The notes under the pieces: model-generated
Told to the model about the DNA's origin: nothing
Database searches by the model: none
What the model saw: only the letters and a program-made list of their open reading frames with translations
In this document: in pieces, positions 1-12,230 of the stretch
How the letters are laid out: each line of letters starts with the position of its first letter
Numbering within the stretch: the first letter of the stretch is position 1
Translations under genes and position numbers: made by a program
Origin: Varanus komodoensis
Lineage: Eukaryota; Chordata; Lepidosauria; Squamata; Varanidae
Direction: 5' to 3'
Length of the DNA: 64,000 nucleotides
Assembly: GCF_004798865.1 (NCBI RefSeq)
Contig: NW_025335568.1
Coordinates: forward strand, 21,261,835-21,325,834

Positions 1-2045
1 TGAGACAGCTCACCATAGAAGAGCTGTTTGGGGATGCGGTGGTCTGGCATCCTTGCAACATGGCCTGCCCAGCGTGTCTGGGCTTTCATCAGCAGGGTGT
101 GAACTGATGGCAGGCCTGCTCTGGAAAGGACCTCTGTGTCTGGCACCTTGTCCTGCCACTGGATCCTCAAAAGTCTGTGGAAGCAAGTCGTGTGGAAGTG
201 GTTCAGTTGCCTAGCGTGCCTCCTGTATACTGTCCAAGTCTCACTGGCATACAACAGGGTAGTTAGCACTACTGCTTAGTAGACTTTAAGCTTTGTAGCA
301 AGGCTTATTCCATGGCGGTCCCACACTTTGGTCTGCAGTCTGCTGAATGCAGAGCTTGCCTTGATGATTCTGCAGTTGACCTTGATGTCAATTGTCACTG
401 CGCGGGAAAGGGTGCTGCCAAGGTATGTAAATTGGTCCACTGCTTGCAGCTTTTGTCCCTTCACTGTGATGGGGGGCTCTTGGTATTGGGCTTTCAGAGC
501 TGGCTGATGCATCACTTTGGTTTTCTCTGTGTTGATGAGGAGGCTGTAGTTGTTGCATGCTACTGCAAATTTGTCCATGCTGGCTTGCATTTCCTGCTCT
601 GATCCAGCATTCAGGACACAGTCATCAGCAAAAAGGAGGTCTTGTAGCACAGTCTCCTTTATCTTGGTGACAGTCTGGAGTCTTTGCAGGTTGAACAGTT
701 TCCCATTGGTCCTGTATTTCAGGCTGACTCCCAAGGAGTTATTCTGAAAGGCGTCTGTCAGCATGGCTGAGATCATTATGCTGAACAGGGTCGGTGCCAG
801 CACGCACCCTTGCTTGATGCCATTTGTGATGGGAAAGGCCTCTGAAGCTTCTCCGTTGTCCAAAACACGAGCTGTCATGCTGTCGTGGAACTGACGTACC
901 ATCAGGATGAATCTGTCAGGGCACCCAAACTTCAACATGATGCTTCACAGACCTTCGCAACTCACAGTGTCAAAAGCCTTGGTGAGGTCCACAAAGATGG
1001 TGTACAGTTCACAGTTCTGCTCTTGACACTTCTCTTGGAGCTGTCGGGCTGCAAAGATCATGTCCACAGTGCCATGCTCTTTGTGGAAGCCACACTGTGT
1101 CTCGGGTAGTAGACCCTGTTCCAGGTAGTCAGTCAGGCGATTCAGCAACACACGTGCAAGGATCTTGCCTGCGTTGGAGAGCAGTGATATTCCTCTATGA
1201 TTATCACAGACTTGTTGATTTCCTTTCCTCTTTTAGAGGTGCATGATGGACACGTCTTTCAGTTCCTGAGGATTGGATCCTTGATTCCAGAAGGACTGGA
1301 ACAGCTGAGTGAGTTTGTCAACAAGCACTGCACCACCTTCCTTATAGACTTCCGCTAGGATCGCATCAGATCCTGGGGCCTTGCCACTGGACAGCTGGCT
1401 GATGGCCTGTAGGGTTTCAGGCTTTGATGGTGGGTCATCCAGGCTGTGGTTGATATCCACCTGGGGCATTCTGTCAATCGCCTCATTATTGATGGAGGAT
1501 GGGCGGTTCAGTACGGATTGGAAGTGGTCAGCCCAACGCTGTAGAATCAGTCTTCTCAGTAATGAGAGTTGCACCGTCTGAGTCCAGTAGAGGAGAGCTC
1601 CCGGAAGGCTGAGGTCCATACAAGGATCTGAGGGCTTCGTAGAACTGTTTGGCATTGTTTCTATCAGCAAACTTCTGGATTTCATCTGCCTTGGCACTCA
1701 ATCAGGAGTCCTGCATCTTGCGAAGCTTGCTCTGTACAGTCCTGTGAGCATTGTTGAAGGCGTTTTTCTTAGCTGTTGACAATGGGTCGTTCTGATGAGT
1801 ACGGTGAAGGTGGTGCTTTTCGGCAAGTAAGGCCTTGATCTCTTCATCATTTTCATCAAACCAGTCCTGCTGTTTCCTGTGTGAGGATCCAAGAACCTTT
1901 AGTGCAGAAGAGTGCACAATATCCCAGAAGCGTTTCCAGACCTTCTCAGCATTTTCCTCTAATTGCAGCTCAGAGAGTTGGTTGTCAAGATCTTCTGCTA
2001 GTGAAGCTGCTGTGTTGGGGTTCCTCAGTTTACTGATATGCCCCT
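1..2045 (-). mobile_element. Decayed non-LTR retrotransposon (LINE), reverse transcriptase region
   Basis: The minus strand encodes a recognisable LINE reverse transcriptase in broken pieces. From high to low coordinates: an N-terminal linker region (about 2040-1240), then a segment with the palm motif FVDLTKAFDTVS (about 1050-970). Next come NGIKQGCVLAPTLFS (about 820-770), the catalytic FADD box (about 630), YLGSTLSRAV (about 360), and a C-terminal stretch of the type seen after RT thumbs (below 280). The wording of these motifs suggests an RTE/RTE-X-like clade, but I am not certain of the clade. The reading frame changes at least twice (near 1230 and 945) and has a stop near 1698, so it cannot make a full protein. 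The 5' end stops near 2045 without an endonuclease domain, as in typical 5' truncation. The 3' end runs off the window. No LTRs are visible. Confidence 0.85.
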
Positions 2046-2229
2046 ACACCAGAGGTGCTACTCCTCCCTGATCACCCCATACACCCAGAAGGGGTGTAAT
2101 GGACATTATCCAGTGGACAGTACTGGACAGGTATCCAGTCTTGCATCTGCTAGTTCTGCTCCTAAGGTCTCCTCCTAATGCAACAGAAACTAATACATCT
2201 GGGTGTAAAATTGGGTGAAAACTCTGCAC

Positions 2230-2470
2230 TAGTGTGGTGTACTGGTTGAGAATGCGGGACTGGGATTCAGGCAATCTGGCTTCTGGTCCCCTCTCAGCCA
2301 TGGAGCCAAATGGGTGACTTTGGGCCAGACATAGACTCTCAGCCCAACCTACCTCACAGGGTTGTTGTTGTGGGGATTAGACTGCAAGCAGCAGCAGGGG
2401 AATGATGTAAGCTAGTTGAGTTCTTTAAAAATAAGGAAAAGGCTGGATATAAATCTAATAAATGAATGAA
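2230..2470 (+). repeat. tRNA-derived SINE with BovB-like tail (Sauria-SINE type), copy 1
   Basis: The head GTGGTGTACTGGTTGAGAA resembles a Pol III A box. It is followed by the body phrase GGTGACTTTGGGCCAGACA, the block CCTACCTCACAGGGTTG, and a 3' tail ending in ATAAATCTAATAAATGAATG. The same order of blocks recurs at 8076, 32762, 38111 and 49596, and on the minus strand at 24643. About 240 bp is the full family length, so this copy is close to complete. The tail resembles BovB LINE ends, which is what would let BovB enzymes copy it; that is family knowledge, not seen here. Confidence 0.85.
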
Positions 2471-4539
2471 CCCAAATATTGTAGCAAATGGATTGATAAA
2501 TGAAGGCGGATGGGTGGTGGTTTTCAGAGTTCCTGTTGAGACAAGGCACTGTGAAAGTGTTAAAGGGATCATTTGGAGGGAGAAGACCTCTAGGACATAC
2601 TTGGCTAAGAAATGTGGGTAGTTCAGGAAAGGTTACTATGACGGGTGCATTTATATTTTTGAAAAGAACTTCTCCCAGAAAAGTGGGAAGACATGATTCC
2701 TATGTTTTCATTCTAGTTGGAACTTATTAGCCCTTGTATATGAGTTCTAATCTCACATAACTACTCACAGCTGAAGAACCCTGTAACATTTTATGCCTGG
2801 TGGGGTCTAGCCTTCTTTACATAATACTGACCATTTGTTGTGGAAAACTGTTTACTGAAGATTTACTCAGCCCATCTTAGTAAAGATTTTCCTGTCCTGA
2901 CAAATCTGACTCACATGCGCTCGCACACACTTGTTCATCTTTTCTAATTCAGGGGGTTAACCAATGCTAGCCAATGTTAACAAGCCTGCACCATGATAAG
3001 AAAAATCTCACTCTGATCTAGTGAAGATCCATCCAGCAGTGCCGTCTGCTTCCCACAGAGGACAGTCAGTTGCCTCCAGGAAGCCTACAAGCCTTGCAAA
3101 GATGCAAAAATTGTGTATATTCTACTTTATCTATTGTCATACATCACCCAGAGAGCTTTAAGCAGAGACCAGCATAGAAATAAAATTAATAATAATACTG
3201 AGAACACTTTTTTTTGAATGAGCATTCACTTAACACACTAAGAAATTCCAGCTGTGGCTTTTTAAAAGACTGATATTCATTGAGTTTTACCACTTTGAAG
3301 GTATAGAAGGGGTGGTCAGTGTTTTTGGCAAGGGTCAGTCACTTGCAATTTGCAAGTCCTTCACTGAGTATTTTCCAGAACAAAGAGAATAGGTAGCAGT
3401 TGCCAGGAGGTGGCAACAAGATGTGGAGGCGAGACCTCTGTGCAGCATGCCACATGTTGTGTACCCTGTAAGATAGCCTACTGTGTACCTTCAGCTGCAG
3501 TGCAGAATGCGTTTCCACCATCAGTATTCAAGACCCATTCATTTATCTGTGCATGGAATGGGAGGGGGCACCATCCCATTCTTCGCTTCAGGCAGCAGAA
3601 TGTCTTGGGCCAGTCTTGCAGGATCACAATGACTGTGGCATCATATTTCCTAGGGCGGGCAAGCCTTGTTCATAAAACAGCTCTAACAGCTTCCCTTTAC
3701 AACATCAGGCAGGTTTCAAAGAGGACAACTTGTACAAAAAACCGAGTTCTTCCTTCACAGTTGTGAATCAGCAAACCCTGAGCTCTGTATGGCTCTCTGA
3801 ACTCCACCGCAAAGGTATATATCAGATTGTGACTTTTTGCGGGGTGTAGGCGGATGGAACTATGTTTGCATAAACATCTTTGCATCTTTTTGTATGCATT
3901 TCCTGAAATATGTGCATTGATTGTATACATTTTTAAAAGGTACCCATTTTCTTCCATTAATTAAAGTGTTATGTGTGTGTTTCTCAAAATTATGTATTCT
4001 TTATTTGCATTTTTCAAAGGCACACTTTTTAAAAAGTTTTTGCTGCTGCTGTTCTCTGCATCACATCACAAACCCATGCAAATATACTGACTTTGATTCC
4101 AGTTTGTGTTCAGGCCTGCATTTTGTCCAAAGAGATTTGAACTGGGTAAATTCTGGCTGAAAATGAACTGAAAGGAATTTCTCATCTGTCACTATCCTGA
4201 GAAGGAGCTTCTCTTAATGTAGCAGAATGATGGACAATGGTAAAGTCTGCTGAGGCAGAGCCACTGACGTTTATATGAATTCCCATCCATGGACAGTGTG
4301 CCAAGCTGTTGAGAACCACACAAAAGAAACCTAACGGCTAGATCCTCTTGCATTTTAGACTTGACTATTGTTGGGTGCTCTTGTATTTGAAGGTTGCTTT
4401 AGGGTTCGATACAAATGTGTGCTGGATGGTCTTTTCTAGCAAGTCTGCTCTTGGGTTCTTCTGCTTTAAGACCTTCTGCTTTAAGGTCACTGTCCCTGAG
4501 CAGCCAGACTTACCACAAGAAAGAAATGACTGGCTCCTA
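2471..4539. other. TET2 5' intron segment, no recognised feature
   Basis: AT-rich unique-looking sequence with no coding exon, RNA gene or clear repeat that I recognise. Short open frames here show no family resemblance. Confidence 0.5.
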
Positions 4540-5290
4540 CAAATCCATGGGTTTTTATTTTAAAATATATTTTTTACCTTCTAAAATACTTCATGGTAGC
4601 TAACAGTCAATTATAGACATGCAGAATAAAAGCAATAATAAAATAAAGCACCTTTAAAATAAACCACAAAAATGTAAGACTGGCTAAAGTAAAAGCAAGA
4701 ATGCAGAAAAGCACCATAAAACAGCTATAAACAGATTTCATTTCCAGTAGATCTTTTAAAAAATAGCCAGAATCCTTCCAAAACAGGAAGGTTGAGAGGT
4801 GTAACTTACATGTGTTTAAAAGTTACACCTTTTTTTCGGGCCTTCTAGTGGGGGCTGCGTTTAAGATCTGGCTTGGGTTCCCAGCATCTACTCTAGATAA
4901 AAGTGAAAGGAGGACATGGCTGCTAAATTCACAGTCAATGTCTGTTTTGGCCATTATACAATGTTTGTGTGTGAGTGTGCATGTGCAGTGGGGACTAATA
5001 AGGGAACCAGGTAGGGAATTCCACATAGAGAATTCCATAGCCTGGTTGCCAGGCACTGAAGGGTCCTCCAGGGTCCCAACCTGATCTATTTCCATAGGGA
5101 TAGACATACATGGAGCCCTCTGCTGGTTTTAATAAGCAGATAAGCTTGGACAGGAAAAGGCAGTCTTTTGTATATGCTGGTTGCATACCAGCATTAAGTC
5201 ATCCCCAACACTTTGCAGATCCAAGCAGAAGCCAGTGCAACTGTTTATGTCCCTGTAAAACCCCCTGGAAGCATGTCTCATGGCTGAAAT
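4540..5290. repeat. Unclassified interspersed repeat (family D), copy 1
   Basis: It starts with an AT-rich block containing repeated AATAAAA-like words. It continues through a 'gggaattccaca' block near 5018 and ends with 'cagaagccagtgcaactg' near 5226. The same succession (AT-rich head, 'ggtgttccataaa' block, 'cctagaagccaatagg' block) is seen at 20960-21420. I know this succession as a common dispersed repeat of reptile genomes but cannot place it in a named family. The copy is old and divergent. Confidence 0.45.
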
Positions 5291-5839
5291 ATGGGTTTGA
5301 AATGTGCCTCTTCCAAGACATGCTTTTGTCAATGAAAGGTGCTAAGCAGAAATGCGACATCGTAAATCCTTTGCTGCAGAAATGGCATTACTGTGTCCTT
5401 GTTGTGTAGTCAGCAGCAGGAGAGGGGTTGGAAGCCTGCGGGAAGCGGCCAGGGTCTTTGTGGAGGTGTTGGCACTGGGGAAATGCCCAGCCAAATAGTC
5501 ATGGGCTGCTGCTGTTCCAGCATAGCTCTTAGGGGCCAAGCACCACATGGTATGAAATGTGTTACTGGCATTCCCACCATTGCGGGAGAGGGAATCAGCA
5601 CTAAAGATGCCATGCAAATGGAAGGAGCTAACCTGCCCCTCACTCTGTGCTGCTGCACACTCTGTGCTGCACCCCACAAAGCTGCTGTTGTTCCCAGAAG
5701 TAACTTTTCTTCAGGATTAGCACCAATAGCAACTTTCATTCCATGGGAAATGACTCCCTCTGGGGATGGGATGACTTTCATCAGGACAGCAGCATAAGGG
5801 GGAAGGTTTAAGCTTTTGCTAATAACCATGGTCCTCATT

Positions 5840-7774
5840 TTAATTAGCTTTCCCTTTGATTTTTCTTAAAAAAAAAACAACTCCCCAAAACAAAACCACA
5901 CAAGTAAATACATTAATGATAATCACATATTCAACATAATGTGTGATTTGGCCCTTAGCCAAAGAGATGAGCTCATCAGACAAGGGCATCAGGGAAGAGC
6001 CTTGGCAATATTCGGTGACAAGATTTGCCCATTTTATATCTGTTCAGATGCAACCCTATGTATGTTTAAACAGCAAGAAGTTCTACAGCTAATAACATTT
6101 GCCAACCACTTAGCCAGCTGCTGGGTTCTACCCTCCTCAAAAAAAGTGGATCTGTGGCCAGAACTTTCTGAGTCAACTGTAATGATGGCATCCACAATTT
6201 GGACCCCACCGGACCCCACAGAAGGGCCTCTTTCTCTCTGAAGTCATTCCATGTTTGCCCAAATCCAACCAGATGTGAAGATCTGAAAAGAAAGTTTGTA
6301 AAAACACTGTGGGAACAGTTGGGGATCATTTGCAAAGCTGCCACAGCAACATATGCCTGACTTGGTATTTATAGTTTGTGTCCCATCTGAGGAAAGTAAT
6401 ATATCAACATTTCCATGTGCCACAAAGTGTCAACTGGTGTGGGTGGAATTACTTAAAATGCATATTGGACGAATAAGATCCTCTTCCATTTGCACGCTAA
6501 TGTGCCGTTCTAAGTCATGCATCATGACATCTTCAAGGAGGCTGGTCATAATTATGATGGATTAGACTGCAGAGTTGGTCCTAGATGCAATAATTGTTTC
6601 ACAGATGCTCCTGATGTGACTTGAATTTCTAATAAATTGTGGCTGGTGGAAAAAATATAGAGCTGATAAGTGTTTTGGCTGAAGTACAGTTACTGAAGAG
6701 GGTAGAAATCCAAATTACTATATGTGTGGATAGAGCCTGCCTTAGAAGAGGTGCAATTTACTCAGTGAAAAGGGGAAGAGACAACATGATGACTTTTCAA
6801 TTATTTTGTAGTCTTCTACTACAGCACCACCTTCTGTGGTATTTAGCAGGGCAGCCCTAACCCTTGGTTGTGTTGATTTTTCAAGACAAAAGTATGCTAA
6901 AATATTTCCTGAAAACCATCTGTCCCTTTTCCTTCTATTCCCTACTTCCATTATTCTACACTTCCACTTGCCACTTTTTCTTTTTGGCCTGTTTACTGTT
7001 CTTTCTATCCTAAATAAACCTCGCTAAAGAGCAAGTATGTAATAGCATCAGGCTAAAACAGGCATAATGTACTTTTACAAACTCACTTCATTTTTACACT
7101 AGAGTTAACATGGCTGTGGGGACAGACCTGGATCGCCCTAGTGTGGGAGCAAGGGCCTTTTAAAGTCTAGATTGCCTGCCACTCCCAGCACACATTTTTC
7201 GAGTAACAATTAAAGAAATGCAGAGCTGCTACTGGACATAGATTTCTGTTATGTTTATTTAGCATGCAGTCCTATGGGCTGTGCTCGGTCTCCTTGGAAG
7301 TCGCCAAACTCAAAGGCCTCTGAGATTCCTGTGCCTTGCTGGCCTGAAGCCGTCAGTATGGGAGAACCAGCTTGCCTTCCTGCCTACCCACACCTGCCCT
7401 GGTGTGTTGCCATTTTGACAAGGAACTGTCTCTCTCAGGAGCCATACAGACCATTCTTTTCCATTAGCCATCTATCTGTCTATCTAAAATTAACTATGAA
7501 AACTGATGTCATTAGACGAAAATTGCTCTTCCCAGCTATTATAAATTTGCTGTTGTGCACTGGTCAATTGAGTAAAGCATATTATACTTGTGAACAGAAT
7601 AATTCATCTGGAGAAAATTTCAGTATTGTATTGAAAGTAGAAATCTTGAAGACAGAAGCAAATATTCTTGAGCTCCCAATTTAACTACCACAGAATTCTC
7701 TCATTTTGTCACAGTCACAAGTGTTTGCAAAATGCTGTCCAATCCTGAATCCTGCATTTCTAACTTACCGTCTT
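5840..7774. other. TET2 5' intron segment, no recognised feature
   Basis: No exon, RNA gene or clear repeat was recognised. A short A-rich run lies at 5868-5878 and a short TCTATC-like run near 7468-7485. Confidence 0.45.
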
Positions 7775-7865
7775 CCAGATATGTGGGACTGCTGCTTCTA
7801 TTACTGGCCATACTGACTGGGAATAATGGAAACTGCCATCCAACATATTTTGTGAGAGTCAGGCC
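7775..7865. repeat. hAT-like MITE fragment (family B)
   Basis: It matches the pattern of a dispersed palindromic element: 'agatatgtgggact', then 'ggccatactgactggga', then 'ccatccaacatattttg'. The outer halves are roughly reverse complements around a central 'ggccatgctggctggg'-like core. Similar copies occur at 32262, 33640, 50530, 52540, 54195, 57905, 58590 and 63868. Family membership is inferred from this shared core; hAT origin is recalled, not proven. Confidence 0.5.
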
Positions 7866-8075
7866 GGGAAAGGCTGCCCTAGTGTTTATTCAGGGGCAAA
7901 TGGTATAGAAAGTCTATAGTCCATTTTTTCTTCTAGACATTCTTCTAGAAATTTGGAATTTGCACAATCAAGCTTAAGTGAATTATAAATAACAGAAGTG
8001 AGAGAATTAAACAGTAATAAATCTCCACCATGAATCCTTAAAGGACTCATGATGGCACATACAGTAAGACAGAAT

Positions 8076-8297
8076 GAGTGAGATGGTGGTTAGAGTTTTG
8101 GAACAGGACTCATCAGATCCAAGTTCTAATCCCCACTCAATCTTGAAAGTCACTTGGTGATTTTGGGCTGGTCACTAACCCTGAGGCTAACCTACCTTAC
8201 AGGGTTGTTGTGAAGAAGAACATGGAAAGGAGGAGAACTGTCTAACTGGATTCTTTGTAGGGAGAAAGGTGAGACATAAATATAATAAATGAATAAA
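8076..8297 (+). repeat. tRNA-derived SINE with BovB-like tail, copy 2
   Basis: It has the same block order as the copy at 2230: A-box-like 'gatggtggttagag', 'tccaagttctaatcccc', 'ggtgattttgggctggtcac', 'cctaccttacagggttg', and a tail of 'ataaatataataaatgaat'. It is more diverged than the 32762 copy. Confidence 0.8.
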
Positions 8298-9029
8298 ATA
8301 CACCAAATAGCACAGCAGAGAGAGCGCTCTCTCTTATATGTTGAGATATTTCCTATTTAAATATCATATATCAAAATTGTATCTAGCCTTTCTCCCAACC
8401 ATGGTATTCAGGATGGCTTACAAAATGCATAAAACACAGTTTGTTTGTTTTTTTAATGTAAACAATTCTATGGTTCTCTAGAACCAGGGGATAATTCAGA
8501 TTGTATCCCCATCCCTGAGGACAGGAACAGCACTCCAACTTCAGAAAGAGGAATCTGGTCCTCCACCCACATGCAGTTGACTTGGAAATACTTAACCAGC
8601 TGCCTCCTGAGGGGGAGAAATGGGAGCATTCTGGAGTTGGGGAGGGGGAAGATCCTGCTACAGGAGGGGTGCCGTCTGCATTGCAACCCATGTGTGATAG
8701 CTGTTCCAGCTACACACGCCCTTGCAAGGCAGGAGAACTTTTGCTAGATTTATAAAGTGCATTTGCTTCTTAAGGGTGTGTGTTTCTCAATTCCCTCAGA
8801 AATGTTTGAATACACTTAAGATACAAGCAATACTTTATTGCATGAAAGACAGGACATACAGAGTCTTCCACTGCAGTTCAGATGTCATCAATGTACAAGT
8901 TTGGTAACAAGGCAGCAAATATAAATCATGCACATTCATACTTTGTAATTCCTAATGAAAACAATGACCCTATATCTGGTATAGTGTATTAAAGGAGGAT
9001 AGGATGTGGCTGAGAATTCTTATTGTTAA

Positions 9030-9165
9030 CAATTCTTATTGTTTTTAATGTGGTTATTATTTTACTTGTTTTAAATTTGTACTGTTCACCTTTCTGGAAT
9101 CTGCTTGGATGAGGACTGGTACACAGCTGTTGTAAATAAATTAATAAATTCTAAAGAATAGATAA
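9030..9165 (+). repeat. L2-like LINE 3' UTR tail
   Basis: A 'tgtttttaatgtggttatt' stretch leads to 'cacctttctggaatctgctt' and ends 'gttgtaaataaattaataaa'. This is the same kind of terminal tail as follows the L2-like coding fragment at 48440-48958. It is short and truncated. Confidence 0.45.
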
Positions 9166-9169
9166 GCAT

Positions 9170-12100
9170 ATCCCTATCTTATAGTTCCATTTAACAAGAC
9201 TGTACCTTGTTTTGTAAAAACAACTGCATTTGGTTGGTGTACTGAGAGTTGGGTTCAATGTTGTAACCATTGTAACCTTTGACTCCCTGTTTTCTCTTTC
9301 ACTTGGATGAGTAAGTAGCATTTGTTACACATCCATACTTCATCACTACTGTTCTAATAAGTTGTGTCTCCTGGTTAGGAGTTTTATTCCAATTTAGAAA
9401 TCATTAAACTATCTGCAATGTATTTATCTATGCCATCTACTTCCTTTGTTAATCCTATAATTTTTGGAATATTTACCAAGACATGTCCCTTCCTTCCTGT
9501 GTACATTGCTTAATCCTTAATCCTTTCCAAACAGGACTTCCCTGTTAGGTTTTAATTAAATCTTATTGTCACTGTAACCTGGTCACCATACTTTTAATCA
9601 ACTCATCCCGTTTTCTAGTACCAAAGGTCAATCCGACAGTCTCTTGAACATTTTCCCATCAGGCCATGGCAATGATCGAGTTCTATTTAGATGCTTACAT
9701 CTTCTTACACTACACAATGTATTAAATAGGTCACCTGTAGCTGACTCTTTGTATTATTCTTACAAGTGAGCATGCAAGAACTTCATCTAGAATGCACTGT
9801 GTTAGGTAGGAGAGGTTTAAGTTTCACCCTCTTAGCTGCATCACTTTTCTGAAATGTTCACCTCACAGTGGGCTTTTAAAAAATTAGCTCTGTTAGAGCC
9901 AGTGATTTTTTCCCCCGCTTTCTCTTTTATAGCCCCTCATGGAGAAGGAGTGGAGGAGGGAATTTGGCACACGTGCTTGCTTAGGGGTGAAATAACAAAG
10001 AATCTGTAGCAGCAAGCTACGAGTCGAGTCGACAGATTGCGTCCTTTGACCTTCACGGGACTCTGTCCAAGGTCCTGACTGCTTCTGCCTCGTCTTCATA
10101 GGACTGCCTCGCCCTGACCAGACCTGCTGAGGTGCCTTGCCTTGCCTTGCCTGCCACCAAATTGCCCTACCCAGAAATGCGGGATTAGCAGTGTCTCTCC
10201 TGGAAGCTCAGAGCTTGTCCAGCCAGGACACCACCGTTCTTCTCTTTGAGAAGCGAGTTGGGTGCAACAGTGCTTGAAAGATGCCAACTGGACTGCAGGC
10301 AACAACTATTCCTCCCAAGAACCGCTGGTTCCTCATCCACAGAGACACACAGCCACATGCACACATGGACACAACTCATTAAATGGCTCACTTTGTGAAC
10401 AGAAAAATCTTAGCTGTTACACATATGGTCATTTTAGATAACAGCAAAGGGTGGGGGCATTTCTGAAATCCCTCACTTTTATGTGGTATTAGACTGCTAA
10501 ATGAAGGAATGTGGAATGTGGTGTTGAAACTCCACATTACTCAACATCACACAGAAATTAAGGGAGGGCAATAACCTGGCGGTTTTACTGCTATCGCCTG
10601 TTCAGTGTGAGATATTTTCAAACAGTGCCTTGGTGTAGCAGTTGCTGCATGCAAAGATCCTGTTTCATAATTCAGAAAGGGGTTGATTAATCATACTGAT
10701 GTATTCACCTTCACTTAAAGTCCTGAACCAGCAGTTGTGTTTTAATCATGATCTTTGCATACGTTAAAACTGTGCTCATTCCAGGTTTCAACAGTGCAAC
10801 CTCAGAAACTGCAGAGTTCTTCTTCACTGCTATTTTCACCCAGAGAAAATATTCCTCCCCACACACTGGGGTTACAGTATTTGTGCAATGACCCTAGTCT
10901 TTTAATATCCAACTTGCACATGTGGCACTAATGTGAATTATAAAAATTTACGATGCAACCTTTTCTCCCAAAAAGCCCAGCAATACAACAAAAAGGAGAT
11001 GTTAGATTTTCTTTTGGACAGAAGTCTTTAAGTAATTTGTTGGTGAGCTTGTTGTGTTAAATAGGGGGATTGGTAGAAACCAACAATTAATGACCAGAGG
11101 AATGAAAAATAACAGATCTGAGGGAAGGATGGTTCTTAACTGGTAAACACAGCAACTATAATCTAGAAAGTAAAATGAGGCAAGTATGATTCATTGTAAT
11201 CAAATAAAAGGTGTGGAAACCAGGACAGCTCCATAGTGTCCTAACTTGCATGAAATAAATGAGAAAGAGGTAACCCCTCCCCTCATAAAAACAGGACAAT
11301 ATATACATATTGACATGCTCAAGCATGCATACACTTCTGTCTGTCATCTACTTATCTATATATTCCTGGAAGGGAAGTGATCATATGCTAAGGAAAGAGT
11401 TGTGACTACATCATTTGAGCATGAGAGATGCTCAAAAATTGCACTGGACAGGGGGAAAGGGAACATTTACATTGTTTTCCTATATTCAAACATCTAGAAA
11501 GTGGTAAAGTATATTCTGTGATACATGCACAAAGCTTTAATGGACTGAAGCGCTCATTTCTGTGTCTGCCTTTCTTCTCTTTCCTCCCCACAATTCATTA
11601 GAGGGGTGAACAGCAAACAAAGACTTGGCATGATTGAAGGAAGATTAAGTCCCCAACTGTGCTTTCCCTTTCAAACAAATTTATTTATTTACTTATTTAA
11701 CTTCTGTACCACCCAACAGCTGAAGTAGTAGGAAATAATGGTAATCTGACTTGCCAGTTGTGGAGCAGAACTAGATTATATTAGGATATACAACATCAAG
11801 AAGGCCATAAGATTGCTCAAATTGCCAGCTCCAAGGAAGGAAGAAAAGCCCTGACCTCAGAGCTAGGAATCCACACTTGGATTCCTCTCCTGTCCCCACA
11901 GTCAGCAAAGAAAAACTACCTGCTGCTTTTCTGAGGCTGTAGGAGCAAAAGGAGTGTTCCAAGAAACAGGGAGAGGACGAGACAGAATTCACTTGATGGC
12001 ATGCCAGGCTCCTTCGATTGTCAGAATCCCCACAGCTAGATGGACAAAATGAGATGTCCTGCTGATTTGCAGTGCAGGATTGCCCGTCACTCCTCTCACC

Positions 12101-12230
12101 TTGCATGAGATTCCCACAATCATCCAGGTTTGGTGAGTTATGGGCAACTCCATTGGGCTGCACTCTAAATCCTTTAATGTGTGCCTCTGTCTTTCAGTGT
12201 GGTTTCTCCCTCTGCCATAATTCTGCAACC
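9170..12230. other. TET2 5' intron segment, mostly unique
   Basis: No exon or RNA gene was recognised. A CCTTG tandem run lies at 10133-10152. The stretch around 10490-10960 is repeat-free and contains paired homeobox-like words, so it is flagged separately as a possible regulatory block. Confidence 0.45.

Noticed and set aside
1-2045. Reverse transcriptase as part of a retrovirus or LTR element
   Set aside because: The motif wording is that of a LINE. There are no LTRs, protease, integrase or envelope, and the element is truncated at its 5' end as LINEs are.
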